Shown here one piece after another: positions 7,944-15,994 of a stretch of 64,000 bases of DNA. How positions within the stretch are numbered: position 1 is the first letter of the stretch; each line of letters starts with the position of its first letter. The position numbers and the translations under genes are program-made. The notes beneath the pieces were generated by a model that saw only the letters and a program-made list of their open reading frames with translations, searched no databases and was not told the origin of the DNA. Source of the stretch: Mangrovihabitans endophyticus (GTDB lineage: Bacteria; Actinomycetota; Actinomycetes; Mycobacteriales; Micromonosporaceae); assembly GCF_014646155.1 (NCBI RefSeq), contig NZ_BMMX01000009.1:1-64000 (forward strand), written 5' to 3'.

Positions 7944-8717
7944 GTGAACGAACTGGCGGAATACCGCAGCGGATCGCACAGCGGGCGCGCTAGCGGCACC
8001 GGACGATGCGCGTTCTGCAGCAACGACTTCCCGGCCGGGCAACGCTTGAACAGCATCGGCGATCTCAACGTCATGTCGCCGTTGGGCCAGGTCGTACCCC
8101 GGAGCCTGGTGGCCTTCCACTTCCCGACCACCGCTGAGGCAGATCGGTGCTTCGCGCCGTGCTCGCCGCAGCATGCCACCGACCTGGTGCGCTTCGAGCA
8201 AATCGCGGACGCCTTTCACCGCTCGCTCGGCGGCCGGATCACGATGTTCTACGAACAGGGCCGCGCCGGTGGCGGACGGGTTCTCGACCGTACTGGGTTC
8301 CGGCATCACGCGCATTACTGTTCCTGGCCCGCGACGGTGGACACCGTCGGCGCAATCCGCGGCCTCACTGCCGGTATCGACGTGGTGGATCTGGATGACC
8401 TGGCCTGCCTGGGGACGGCCGTGGACGGACGCCCATACGTGCTGGCGCGTACCTACAGCAACGGGCGGTGCGTGGAATCGCGGCTGGTGCTGCCCACCTC
8501 CGGCGCGGCATGGACCATGCTGGAGGACTTTCGCCTGAAATATCCGCTGGCCCAACAGTTGGGATACGGCGACTTCCGCGATTGGCGGACCCGGATGCCC
8601 GAGCGCACCCACCAGACGGCGCGCGAGTTTCGAGCTTTCGTGGCAGCGAGCGCTGCCTGCCCAGCGGGTGCCGGCGCGGTGATGTCGTCGACGCGTTCAC
8701 CGTCGGGAGACGCATGA
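7944..8717 (+). CDS. HIT-superfamily-like protein
   Basis: A 257-residue protein with the outline of a HIT/GalT-like nucleotide hydrolase or transferase. An N-terminal CAFC pair is followed by LNVMSPLGQVVPRSLVAFHFP, then by RITMFYEQGRAGGG and a DRTGFRHHAHYCSWP segment where HIT proteins carry HxHxH. The His triad is degenerate (H-H-A-H-Y-C), so catalysis is uncertain; the first cysteines could bind zinc as in GalT. The GTG start at 7944 has GGGGAG just upstream. It sits 22 bases after the TIR gene and overlaps the next gene by four bases. Function unknown; the family assignment is moderate. Confidence 0.55.
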   Translation: MNELAEYRSGSHSGRASGTGRCAFCSNDFPAGQRLNSIGDLNVMSPLGQVVPRSLVAFHFPTTAEADRCFAPCSPQHATDLVRFEQIADAFHRSLGGRITMFYEQGRAGGGRVLDRTGFRHHAHYCSWPATVDTVGAIRGLTAGIDVVDLDDLACLGTAVDGRPYVLARTYSNGRCVESRLVLPTSGAAWTMLEDFRLKYPLAQQLGYGDFRDWRTRMPERTHQTAREFRAFVAASAACPAGAGAVMSSTRSPSGDA

Positions 8718-9133
8718 TGGAGAAGTCCCTGCGGCCGTTTCTGGAAAGCATCGCCGATCGTGTCTTCCCGCCAGACGAATTGGGGCCGGGCGGATGCGAT
8801 ATCGGAGCCGCCGAGTACGTCCGGCGGCGGCTAGCAGGCCCGCGATCCGCCGACCGGCTCGCGGTGGCCGCCCTGCAGGACCACCTGGACGCCTCGGCGC
8901 GGGAGCACTGGGGCGCGCCCTTCTGTGACGTGGGCGCGCCGCACCAGGAACGGCTGATCGAGGCCATCCTCGCCGACGATGCCCAAGCCGACGTGGAAAC
9001 GGTGGCGACCCTGCGGCTGTTGATCGACATGACGGTCGAGGGCCTGTTCGCCGACCCCGGTCACGGTGGAAACCGGAACGAAGCCGGCTGGCGGCTGCTG
9101 GCCGGGATGGCCTATCCACCGCGAGCCCGTTGA
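8714..9133 (+). CDS. Gluconate 2-dehydrogenase subunit 3-like protein
   Basis: A 139-residue protein of the small subunit family that partners GMC-type flavoprotein dehydrogenases. It begins with the typical FLESIADRVFPPDELGPGG segment and carries the C-terminal MTVEGLFADPGHGGNRNEAGWRLLAGMAYP block seen in this family. In known complexes it assists folding or export of the flavoprotein and the electron-transfer unit. Here no Tat signal is apparent. ATG overlaps the upstream stop (ATGA), and the stop overlaps the start of the GMC gene, so the two are probably made as a complex. Confidence 0.82.
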   Translation: MMEKSLRPFLESIADRVFPPDELGPGGCDIGAAEYVRRRLAGPRSADRLAVAALQDHLDASAREHWGAPFCDVGAPHQERLIEAILADDAQADVETVATLRLLIDMTVEGLFADPGHGGNRNEAGWRLLAGMAYPPRAR

Positions 9134-10821
9134 TGCGCGAGGAAGCGGATGTGGTGCTCGTCGGGCTGGGAGCGGCCGGCGGTATCGCCGCTCACGTGCT
9201 GACGTCGGCCGGGCTCACGGTGCACGCAGTGGAAGCGGGGGAGTGGCTCCGAAACGAGGACTTCCGCGCGGACGAGATCAACGGCTCGTTCTACGACAAC
9301 ATCCGGGGACAGAAGTTCCGTCGGGAAACGCCGAACTGGGTCCACCCCGACGGCAGCACACAACGGGCGACGGCCTCACCCATCGGTCAGATGGTCAACG
9401 CGGTTGGCGGCTCAAGTCTGCATTTTGCGGGATGGTCGCGTCGCTTTCAGGCCGACGATTTCCGGGCGCGCTCGAACACGATCGATGCCTACGGTGCGCG
9501 AGCGGTCTCCGAGGATTGCACGATTGCCGACTGGCCGGTCGGCTACGACGAATTGGAGCCCTACTACACGAAGACCGAGAACCTGATCGGGGTCTCGGGT
9601 GTGGCTCACCACGTCGCGGGCCTGGGCCCGGCGGATGCCGGGAATCCCTTCGAGGGCGTCCGAGCCGGACAGTACCCGCTGCCGCCGATGCGCCCGTTCG
9701 CCTTCGGGGAGAGGTTCGCCGACGCCGCCAAGAGTCTCGGCTATCACCCGTATCCGCCGCCGGTGGCCATTCTGTCGGATGACTTCGACGGTCGTCCCGG
9801 CTGTAGCTACTGCGGCTGGTGTCTGGGGCAGGCCTGTCGATACGGCTCCAAGAGCAGCACCCTGGTCACCGCGATCCCGAAGGCATTCGCCACCGGTCGC
9901 CTCGTCATCCACAGCAACAAGCGGGTGACCCGGGTGCTTGTCGACGGCGACCGCGCCGTCGGAGTCCGATACGTCGATGCCGAGGGCCACGAATCGATGA
10001 TCGAAGCCCGCACGGTCATGCTCGGCGCGTACACCTTCGAGAACATCCGGCTTCTCTTCCTGTCGCGTGACGGCCGTCATCCCGACGGGTTGGGCAACCG
10101 GTACGGACAGCTAGGCCGGAATTTCATCTGCCGCCAGGCCATCGAGGTTTCGGGCTTCTTCCCGGGCGAGGATCTGCAACTGGTCGACGGGCCAGCCGGG
10201 CAGGCGATGTGCGTCGATGACCTCAACGGCGACAACTTCGACCATCGGGGGCTTGGTTTCGTCCGCGGCGGCACGGTGGCGGTGGAGAACGAGCTGACAC
10301 CGATCCGGGCGGCGAAGACGCTTCCCCCGTGGATTCCGCGCTGGGGACGCGAGTACAAGAAGTTCCTCCTGCGGCACTGGTCCGCGATCGGCGGCCTCCG
10401 GGCGATGCCCGAGGCCCTGCCCTACCGGGGCAACGCGCTCGAGGTGGACTGGTCCAGCAAGGAGGACGGACCCCTGGGGCTGCCCCGGTTGGCGGTGCGG
10501 TATTCGATGCGCGACAACGAGCGCCGGATGCGTGCGTTCCTGGCCGAACGGATGCTCGAACTGACCCGCGAAATGGGCGCGGCAGCGAGTTGGCGAGGGG
10601 ATCTCGGTTTCAACGTCCTGTCGGCACACGATGTCGGCGGCGCTCGCATGGGCCGCGACCCGGTCACGTCGGTCGTTGACGAGTTCGGTCGCGTACACGA
10701 TGTCGTCGACCTGTACGTCCTGGGTGGCGCCACCTTTCCGACCGCCACCGGAATCAATCCGACGCTTACCATCCAGGCCCTGGCCTGGCGTACCGCCGAG
10801 CATGTCGCCGGCGGAAAGTGA
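9133..10821 (+). CDS. GMC-family FAD oxidoreductase
   Basis: A 562-residue flavoprotein: dinucleotide-binding GLGAAGG at residues 10-20, a MVNAVGGSSLHFAGWSRRF FAD-contact segment, a Cys-rich GCSYCGWCLGQACRYGSK insert, and a C-terminal HDVGGARMG and ATGINPTLTIQALAWRTAEH ending. Such enzymes oxidise alcohols to carbonyls (gluconate, sorbose, fructose and related substrates) and use the adjacent subunit-3 protein. In this cluster it could oxidise a mandelate-type or other hydroxyl intermediate; that is a guess. ATG at 9133 overlaps the preceding TGA; TTG at 9130 is an alternative. The four-cysteine insert could hold a metal or cluster. Confidence 0.88.
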   Translation: MREEADVVLVGLGAAGGIAAHVLTSAGLTVHAVEAGEWLRNEDFRADEINGSFYDNIRGQKFRRETPNWVHPDGSTQRATASPIGQMVNAVGGSSLHFAGWSRRFQADDFRARSNTIDAYGARAVSEDCTIADWPVGYDELEPYYTKTENLIGVSGVAHHVAGLGPADAGNPFEGVRAGQYPLPPMRPFAFGERFADAAKSLGYHPYPPPVAILSDDFDGRPGCSYCGWCLGQACRYGSKSSTLVTAIPKAFATGRLVIHSNKRVTRVLVDGDRAVGVRYVDAEGHESMIEARTVMLGAYTFENIRLLFLSRDGRHPDGLGNRYGQLGRNFICRQAIEVSGFFPGEDLQLVDGPAGQAMCVDDLNGDNFDHRGLGFVRGGTVAVENELTPIRAAKTLPPWIPRWGREYKKFLLRHWSAIGGLRAMPEALPYRGNALEVDWSSKEDGPLGLPRLAVRYSMRDNERRMRAFLAERMLELTREMGAAASWRGDLGFNVLSAHDVGGARMGRDPVTSVVDEFGRVHDVVDLYVLGGATFPTATGINPTLTIQALAWRTAEHVAGGK

Positions 10822-10853
10822 GACACGAGACCGTACCGCGGGAAGGAGAAACC

Positions 10854-12200
10854 ATGCCATCACCTCGACCGATGGCCTACCCGGACGAGGTGCGCCGACG
10901 CGCGGAGGCCTGCCTTGTCTCCGGCGTGTCGCGAGGCTTCAACTTCCTTCCGGAATTCGGGCCGCTCTACTTCTCCTCCGGTACCGGATCACGCCTGCGC
11001 GACGTCGGGGGACACGACTATCTCGACCTGGTGATGGGCTGGGGCTCACTGCTACTCGGTCACAACCCTCCGGTCATCGCGGATGCCCTGCGACAAGCGG
11101 TCGAGACGGGGTCACTGTTCCAGCACGAGACCGTCGCGCACATCGAACTCGCCGAGTTCGTGGCCCGGCATGTTCCATGTGCGGAAAAGGTCCGGTTCAC
11201 CGGATCCGGGCTGGAGGCCACGCTCTACGCGACGCGCGTCGCCCGGGCGCACACCGGGCGACGCAAGATTCTGAAGTTCGAGGGCCATTTCCACGGCATG
11301 CACGACGCCACGACGCTCGGGTTGAGCTCATCACCCCTGGGAGAACGGCGTCTGGACGGCACCGTGGAGCCGACAGCCGGATCCGCGGGCGTGCCCGACG
11401 TCGTCGCCGACCTGACGCTGGTAGTGCCGTACAACGATCTCTCGGCGCTGGAGTCCGCGTTCCGCGCCCACCGCGGCGACATCGCGGCCGTCATCATGGA
11501 GCCGATCGCCATGAACATGGGGTGTATCGCCCCGGCACCGGGTTATCTCGCCGGAGTCCGGCAGATCTGCGCTCAGGACGGCGCTGTGCTCATCTTCGAC
11601 GAGGTGCTGACCGGCTTCCGGGTCGGGCTCGGCGGCGCGCAGGCCAAATACGGCGTGACCCCGGATCTGGCCTGTTTCAGCAAGGCATTCGGCTGCGGGC
11701 TGCCGATTGCGGCACTGGCGGGCCGAGCCGACCTGATGGCGCTGCTCGGTCCGCCCGGTCCGGTGCCGATGAGCGGTACCAACTCGGCGCGTCTGCTGGT
11801 CGTCGCCGGCGCGCTCGCTGCGATGCGGGAACTCGCACAGCCGGGCTTCTACGACGGGCTGGAGAAGCGTGGTCAGCAGATGGCGCAGGGGCTCGCCACG
11901 GTCGCGGCCGACGCCGGCATCGCGGCTTCGGCGGTGAGCTTCGGCGGTCGCACGTCGATCTTCTTCGGCTGCCCCGAACCGCCCGCGAATCTCCGCGATG
12001 TGGCTTCTGGCTGGGACGCGGACTTCCACACCCGCGTCTATCGCGAGCTGATGACGAGTCAGCACGTCTACGGCTTCATCCCGCTGCCGAACGCGCCGGA
12101 CCCGATCAATGTGACCGCGGCGCACAGCGAAGCGGACATCGAGGAGGCCCTGGACAAGTTCGCCACGGCGGTCAGCAGTGCCCGGCGGAATCCCACGTGA
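10854..12200 (+). CDS. Class III PLP aminotransferase / glutamate-1-semialdehyde aminomutase-like
   Basis: A 448-residue PLP enzyme of the GSA-aminomutase branch. Landmarks are FTGSGLEATLYATRVAR, KFEGHFHGMHD, IMEPIAMNMGC, LIFDEVLTGFRVG and the PLP-lysine segment CFSKAFGCGLPIAAL. The family either shifts an amino group to a neighbouring carbon or transaminates. Presence in a peptide cluster suggests formation of a beta- or diamino building block; the substrate is unknown. ATG at 10854 has an AAGGAGAA ribosome site seven bases upstream; a GTG at 10818 overlapping the previous stop was rejected for lack of one. Its last 29 bases overlap the convergent P450 gene. Confidence 0.85.
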   Translation: MPSPRPMAYPDEVRRRAEACLVSGVSRGFNFLPEFGPLYFSSGTGSRLRDVGGHDYLDLVMGWGSLLLGHNPPVIADALRQAVETGSLFQHETVAHIELAEFVARHVPCAEKVRFTGSGLEATLYATRVARAHTGRRKILKFEGHFHGMHDATTLGLSSSPLGERRLDGTVEPTAGSAGVPDVVADLTLVVPYNDLSALESAFRAHRGDIAAVIMEPIAMNMGCIAPAPGYLAGVRQICAQDGAVLIFDEVLTGFRVGLGGAQAKYGVTPDLACFSKAFGCGLPIAALAGRADLMALLGPPGPVPMSGTNSARLLVVAGALAAMRELAQPGFYDGLEKRGQQMAQGLATVAADAGIAASAVSFGGRTSIFFGCPEPPANLRDVASGWDADFHTRVYRELMTSQHVYGFIPLPNAPDPINVTAAHSEADIEEALDKFATAVSSARRNPT

Positions 12201-13389
12201 CGGTGAGGAGGGACGGTCCCCGGAACACCCGGCCCATCTTCCACGGCACATCGTCCGGTTCGACGGCCAGGCGCAGTCCGGGCAAGCGGCGCACCACGGT
12301 GGACACCGCCACCTGAAGCTCCATCTGGGCGAGCCTGGCGCCGAGGCATCGGTGGACGCCGTGCCCGTACCCGACATGGGGATTGACCTCGCGGGTGATG
12401 TCGAACAGATCCGGGTCGGCGAACACCCGGGGATCGCGGTTGGCAGCGATGAAATCGACGAAGACCGCGTCCCCGGCCCGGATCAGCACCCCGCCGAACT
12501 CCATGTCCTCAAGCGCGATGCGTGGATGATTGGCCGAAGCGCCGATCGGGACGTGCCGGGTGAGTTCCTCGACGGCCGACCCGATGAGCTCGGGCCGGTC
12601 GCGCAGCTTCGCCAGCTCATCGGGATGGGTCAGCAGGGTGTAGACGAAGTTGCCGAGCTGATTGGCCGGCGTCTCAAGACCGGCCATGAGAATTCCGAGG
12701 CTGAGTTCGACGAGTTCCTGGGCCGTGAGGCGATCGTCGTCGAAGCGAGCGCGGATCAGCGCCGAGATGATGTCGTCGTCGAGGCGCTCCTGTCGCTCGG
12801 TGACCAGGGCGGCGACGCCATCGCGCAGGTCGAGCCGGGCCTGGCGGATCTCGTCGGGCGGGAAAGCGTCGCGGCCGACGGACACGTCGATGAGACCGCG
12901 CAGTCTCGACCGTCGATGCGGCGGAATGCCGAGAACGTCGCAGATCACCGCGACCGAGAACGGCCAGCAGACCGTCTCCATGAGATCTGCCGGAGCCCCG
13001 GCGGCCAGGATGCCGTCGAGGAATTCGTCGATGATGCGCTGTACCTGAGGCCGGATCCGCTCCACGCGCGCGGTGGAGAAGGCCATCGAGACGAGGCGGC
13101 GCAGTCTGGTGTGCTCCGGGGGGTCCAGGTCCATCGTGCCGGGCTCGTCCCGGATCAACGGATGGGCGCGCGGAACGTCACGCCCGAAGGCCGCCTGGCG
13201 GCTGAACCGCGGGTCGGTCAGGACCTGCCGGACGTCGGTGTAGCGGCGCGCGAGCCAGCCGTCGCCGCCGAACGGCAGCCGCACCCGGACCAACGGCTCC
13301 CCCTCGCCCAGGCCGGAGCGCTGAGCGGTCACCCGCATTCCGTCGTACGCCTCGAAGGGGTAGGCGATTGCCTCGCCAGCAGCGGCCAT
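12172..13389 (-). CDS. Cytochrome P450
   Basis: A 405-residue class I bacterial P450. LMAGLETPANQ is the I-helix oxygen-binding region, EELTRH the ExxR helix, and GYGHGVHRCLGARLA the heme-thiolate loop (Tyr replaces the usual Phe). Soluble, and needs ferredoxin partners encoded elsewhere. Likely hydroxylates an amino acid, a carrier-bound residue or a phenylacetate unit; a role replacing the missing DpgC step is only speculation. The ATG lies exactly at position 56 of its promoter element, seven bases after the -10 hexamer, implying a leaderless transcript. Its 3' end overlaps the convergent PLP-enzyme gene by 29 bases. Confidence 0.92.
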   Translation of the reverse strand: MAAAGEAIAYPFEAYDGMRVTAQRSGLGEGEPLVRVRLPFGGDGWLARRYTDVRQVLTDPRFSRQAAFGRDVPRAHPLIRDEPGTMDLDPPEHTRLRRLVSMAFSTARVERIRPQVQRIIDEFLDGILAAGAPADLMETVCWPFSVAVICDVLGIPPHRRSRLRGLIDVSVGRDAFPPDEIRQARLDLRDGVAALVTERQERLDDDIISALIRARFDDDRLTAQELVELSLGILMAGLETPANQLGNFVYTLLTHPDELAKLRDRPELIGSAVEELTRHVPIGASANHPRIALEDMEFGGVLIRAGDAVFVDFIAANRDPRVFADPDLFDITREVNPHVGYGHGVHRCLGARLAQMELQVAVSTVVRRLPGLRLAVEPDDVPWKMGRVFRGPSLLTVTWDSAGHC

Positions 13390-13395
13390 GAGTCC

Positions 13396-13444
13396 AGAAT
13401 CGGCGCCCCGCCGACCACCCCGCTACCGTGGCCGCCGTCGTTAC
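13396..13444 (-). promoter_or_regulatory. Cluster promoter element for the P450 gene (leaderless)
   Basis: Minus strand: GTAACGACGG at 1-10, a poorly matching second box, and -10 GATTCT at 44-49. The ATG is at position 56, i.e. at the expected transcription start. Confidence 0.6.
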
Positions 13445-13481
13445 AACCGTGCTCAGCCGGTGGGACTGCCCGCGCCGCGGC

Positions 13482-13530
13482 GTAACGGTGGCGGACCCAG
13501 ACGCGGCGGATGCCGTTGCGCCGCGATACT
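13482..13530 (+). promoter_or_regulatory. Cluster promoter element for the phosphatase-like/kinase/NRPS1 operon
   Basis: GTAACGGTGG at 1-10, CAGAC in place of CCGAT, and -10 GATACT at 44-49. The TTG start follows 34 bases after the -10, with AGGAGG in between. Confidence 0.62.
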
Positions 13531-13563
13531 GCCGGGATCGTGGCCGGTGCAGAGGAGGTCCCG

Positions 13564-14988
13564 TTGCCGCAGTTGCTGCCGTACGACCACATCGTCTTCA
13601 TCTCCCTTGACACGTTGCGCAGCGACGGGATAGCCGCCAACCCGTGCAAGCTGTGGCCCGAACGCTATCCGGGTCTCTGCCCCCCGCGGACCGACGTGCT
13701 CGACCGGTTGTCCGCGGCGGGGGCCTTCTTCCCGAATGCGATCAGCAGCGCGCCGTACACGTCCGCCTCGCACGCCACGATCCTGTCCGGGTTGTATCCC
13801 CTGCGGCACGGGCTGCACGCCTTCTACGGCGGGCGGCTGCGGGCTCCGACGGTCTTCACCCACGCCCGGCGGCTCGGATTCCGGACCATTATGAAGGTCG
13901 ATTTTCCGGTCATTCTCGGCACCGAACTCGGCTTCACCCGTGACATCGATTCGTATCTCGTCGAGGACGACGACGCATTCATCGCCGAGGTGACCGCCGC
14001 CGAGCGGTCGGTGTCAATGGCGCATTTCGCCGGTCTCCACCTGCCCTACGGTTTTCACAAGCTCAAGTTCGGCGGGGATGACTACCGGGCCAAGGTCGCC
14101 GAGCTGGAGGGGAGTCTTCCTCCGGACATGCCCCGATTCGTCGACGATCTCACCGAGACGCATCGGGATGGAGAGGACTACCAGCTGTTCCATCGCTACA
14201 AGCAGGCTGTCGGACATCTCTACGAGTCCCGGCGGTACGCGGAGCTCTTCCAGCTATATCTGGACGGCATCGAGTACTTCCTCGAACATCGGTTCGGGCC
14301 CTTCGTCGACACGCTGATGCAGCGTTCGAGAACACAGGGCAAGTCGGTGTTGCTGGTGATCTTCGGAGATCACGGCTACCAGTTCGAGGACGACTCGTGG
14401 GGCAACTTCAATTCGCTCGCCGAGGGCGTGCTGCGCGTACCCCTCCTCTTTCTCGGCGACGGCATCGCACCCGGCTTGCACAAGCACCGGGTCAGGACCG
14501 TGGACATCGCGCCCACCGTCCTCGATCTCGCCGGCTTCAGCGTCGCACACGGCGCCGGCCTGGACGGCATCTCGCTCGCCCCGGTGGCACGCGGAGATTC
14601 CTCGCTGCACATCGATGCGCCCGCCCTGGTGCAGGCGTACACGGCTGATCCGCGAACCTTCACCGAGTTCCAGCGCCGTCAGCGAGCGGGACAGGATCCG
14701 GGCCATCTGCCCCACGTTCTGCTCGGTGAGGCGGCCTACCTGGGCGACCGCAGACTCGTGCATCTGTTCCACCGATATACCGAGGGCATGTCGACGATGG
14801 TCGAGATCGACGAGGCGTCGGTGGAACGATTCGATGACCACCTCGTTCCGCGGCCCGACGACGGCGCCGCCCGTGACGATCTTGAGGCCCTCCTGGCCGA
14901 TTACAACGCCCTCACCGCGGCCGTGCCGGGCGCGACCGCGCCGGAGGAAGTCCGGCAGGGGTTGCGCAATATCGGATACCCCGTGTGA
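13564..14988 (+). CDS. Alkaline-phosphatase-superfamily (sulfatase-like) enzyme, no formylglycine Cys
   Basis: A 474-residue protein of the alkaline phosphatase/sulfatase superfamily. FISLDTLRSDG carries the first metal Asp, and FGDHGYQFED the Asp-His pair. Where sulfatases have CxPSR, this protein has PYTSASHATILSGLYP, so a Thr or Ser rather than formylglycine is the probable nucleophile. It is therefore more likely a phospho-transferring or phosphate-hydrolysing enzyme than a true sulfatase. No signal peptide: cytoplasmic. TTG at 13564 is chosen for the AGGAGG at 13553-13558 and because it sits 82 bases after the promoter element; ATG at 13510 is in frame but has no ribosome site. First gene of the operon leading into the kinase and NRPS1. 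Confidence 0.75.
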   Translation: MPQLLPYDHIVFISLDTLRSDGIAANPCKLWPERYPGLCPPRTDVLDRLSAAGAFFPNAISSAPYTSASHATILSGLYPLRHGLHAFYGGRLRAPTVFTHARRLGFRTIMKVDFPVILGTELGFTRDIDSYLVEDDDAFIAEVTAAERSVSMAHFAGLHLPYGFHKLKFGGDDYRAKVAELEGSLPPDMPRFVDDLTETHRDGEDYQLFHRYKQAVGHLYESRRYAELFQLYLDGIEYFLEHRFGPFVDTLMQRSRTQGKSVLLVIFGDHGYQFEDDSWGNFNSLAEGVLRVPLLFLGDGIAPGLHKHRVRTVDIAPTVLDLAGFSVAHGAGLDGISLAPVARGDSSLHIDAPALVQAYTADPRTFTEFQRRQRAGQDPGHLPHVLLGEAAYLGDRRLVHLFHRYTEGMSTMVEIDEASVERFDDHLVPRPDDGAARDDLEALLADYNALTAAVPGATAPEEVRQGLRNIGYPV

Positions 14989-15050
14989 TGAGCCGACCGC
15001 GGGAACGTCCGTGGCCGCAGCCGGCAAGCCTCCGCGGAGGAACGGCAGGT

Positions 15051-15929
15051 ATGCAGCGGGCGGTGCGGACCTTCGGCGTGGAACCGGTCGAGGTCACCCC
15101 GGTAGAGCGTGGCTACACCAACAACCGGAGATGGGTCGTGCGGGCGGCGGACGGCAAGTCCGTGTTCGTCAAGCAGGCGGTCGACGAGCAGACCGCGTGG
15201 TGGCTGCGGACCGAGCGGTTGCGCTACAGACAGATCCCCGCCGGCTGCCGCCCCCGCGTGCTCGGCTGGTCCGACGACGGCGCCGAGCCCATCCTGCTGC
15301 TGGAGGATCTGTCCGGCTGCCGGTGGCCACCGCCGTGGTGCCCCGCAGATGTGGAAGCCGTCCTCGGCATGCTGCACGAGCTGAGCGCCGCACCGGCACC
15401 GCCCGGCCTGCCCCCGGTCGCCGCCTCCTGGCTCGCCACCGGCGGATGGCCGGAGGTCGCGGCGCATCCGGACCGCTTCCTGGCGCTCGGGCTGTGCACC
15501 GCGGGCTGGCTCGACCGGACCCTGCCGGAGCTGATCGAGGCGGCGCGTTTCGATTGCCTGAACGGCGGGTCCACGGTGCACCTCGACGTCCGCAGCGACA
15601 ACATCTGTTTCCGGGACGGCCGGGCGATGCTTGTCGACTGGAACCTCGCCGCGCTCGGCAATCCCGACGTCGACATCGCGTTCTGGCTGCCAAGCCTGCG
15701 CCTGGAGAACGGACCGGCGCCGGACCGCGTCTACCGCGGCGACCCGCGCATCGTCGCGGTAATTGCCGGGTTCTTTGCGGCCCAGGCCGGACGGCCGCCG
15801 CTCCCGCAGGCGCCGCGCGTCCGCCGGCTGCAGCGGCGGCAGCTCACGGTCGCCCTGCCGTGGGCGCTGCGCACGCTCGGCCTGCCTCCGCCGGACCTGA
15901 TCCGCGGTGCCGGCGAGGATCCGCGGTGA
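15051..15929 (+). CDS. Aminoglycoside-phosphotransferase-type kinase
   Basis: A 292-residue small-molecule kinase of the APH fold. FVKQAVDEQ carries the ATP-binding Lys, ILLLEDLSG the hinge, VHLDVRSDNICF the catalytic Asp and Asn loop, and MLVDWNLA the metal Asp. Such kinases phosphorylate hydroxyl or amino groups of antibiotics or sugars; here it could confer self-protection on the peptide or build a phosphorylated intermediate later removed by the phosphatase-like enzymes. ATG at 15051 follows GGAGG by ten bases; ATG at 14988, overlapping the previous stop, would add 21 residues but lacks a ribosome site. NRPS1 begins 65 bases downstream in the same operon. Confidence 0.82.
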   Translation: MQRAVRTFGVEPVEVTPVERGYTNNRRWVVRAADGKSVFVKQAVDEQTAWWLRTERLRYRQIPAGCRPRVLGWSDDGAEPILLLEDLSGCRWPPPWCPADVEAVLGMLHELSAAPAPPGLPPVAASWLATGGWPEVAAHPDRFLALGLCTAGWLDRTLPELIEAARFDCLNGGSTVHLDVRSDNICFRDGRAMLVDWNLAALGNPDVDIAFWLPSLRLENGPAPDRVYRGDPRIVAVIAGFFAAQAGRPPLPQAPRVRRLQRRQLTVALPWALRTLGLPPPDLIRGAGEDPR

Positions 15930-15994
15930 CGACGTCGTAGGGAGGCGGCCCCGGGCGGCGCCCCCTCGCCCATCGATCGCACGAGGAGTTCGTC

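Noticed and set aside
13564..14988. Arylsulfatase annotation
   Set aside because: The formylglycine Cys motif is replaced by a Thr/Ser segment and there is no signal peptide; the same holds for the gene at 60988-62172.
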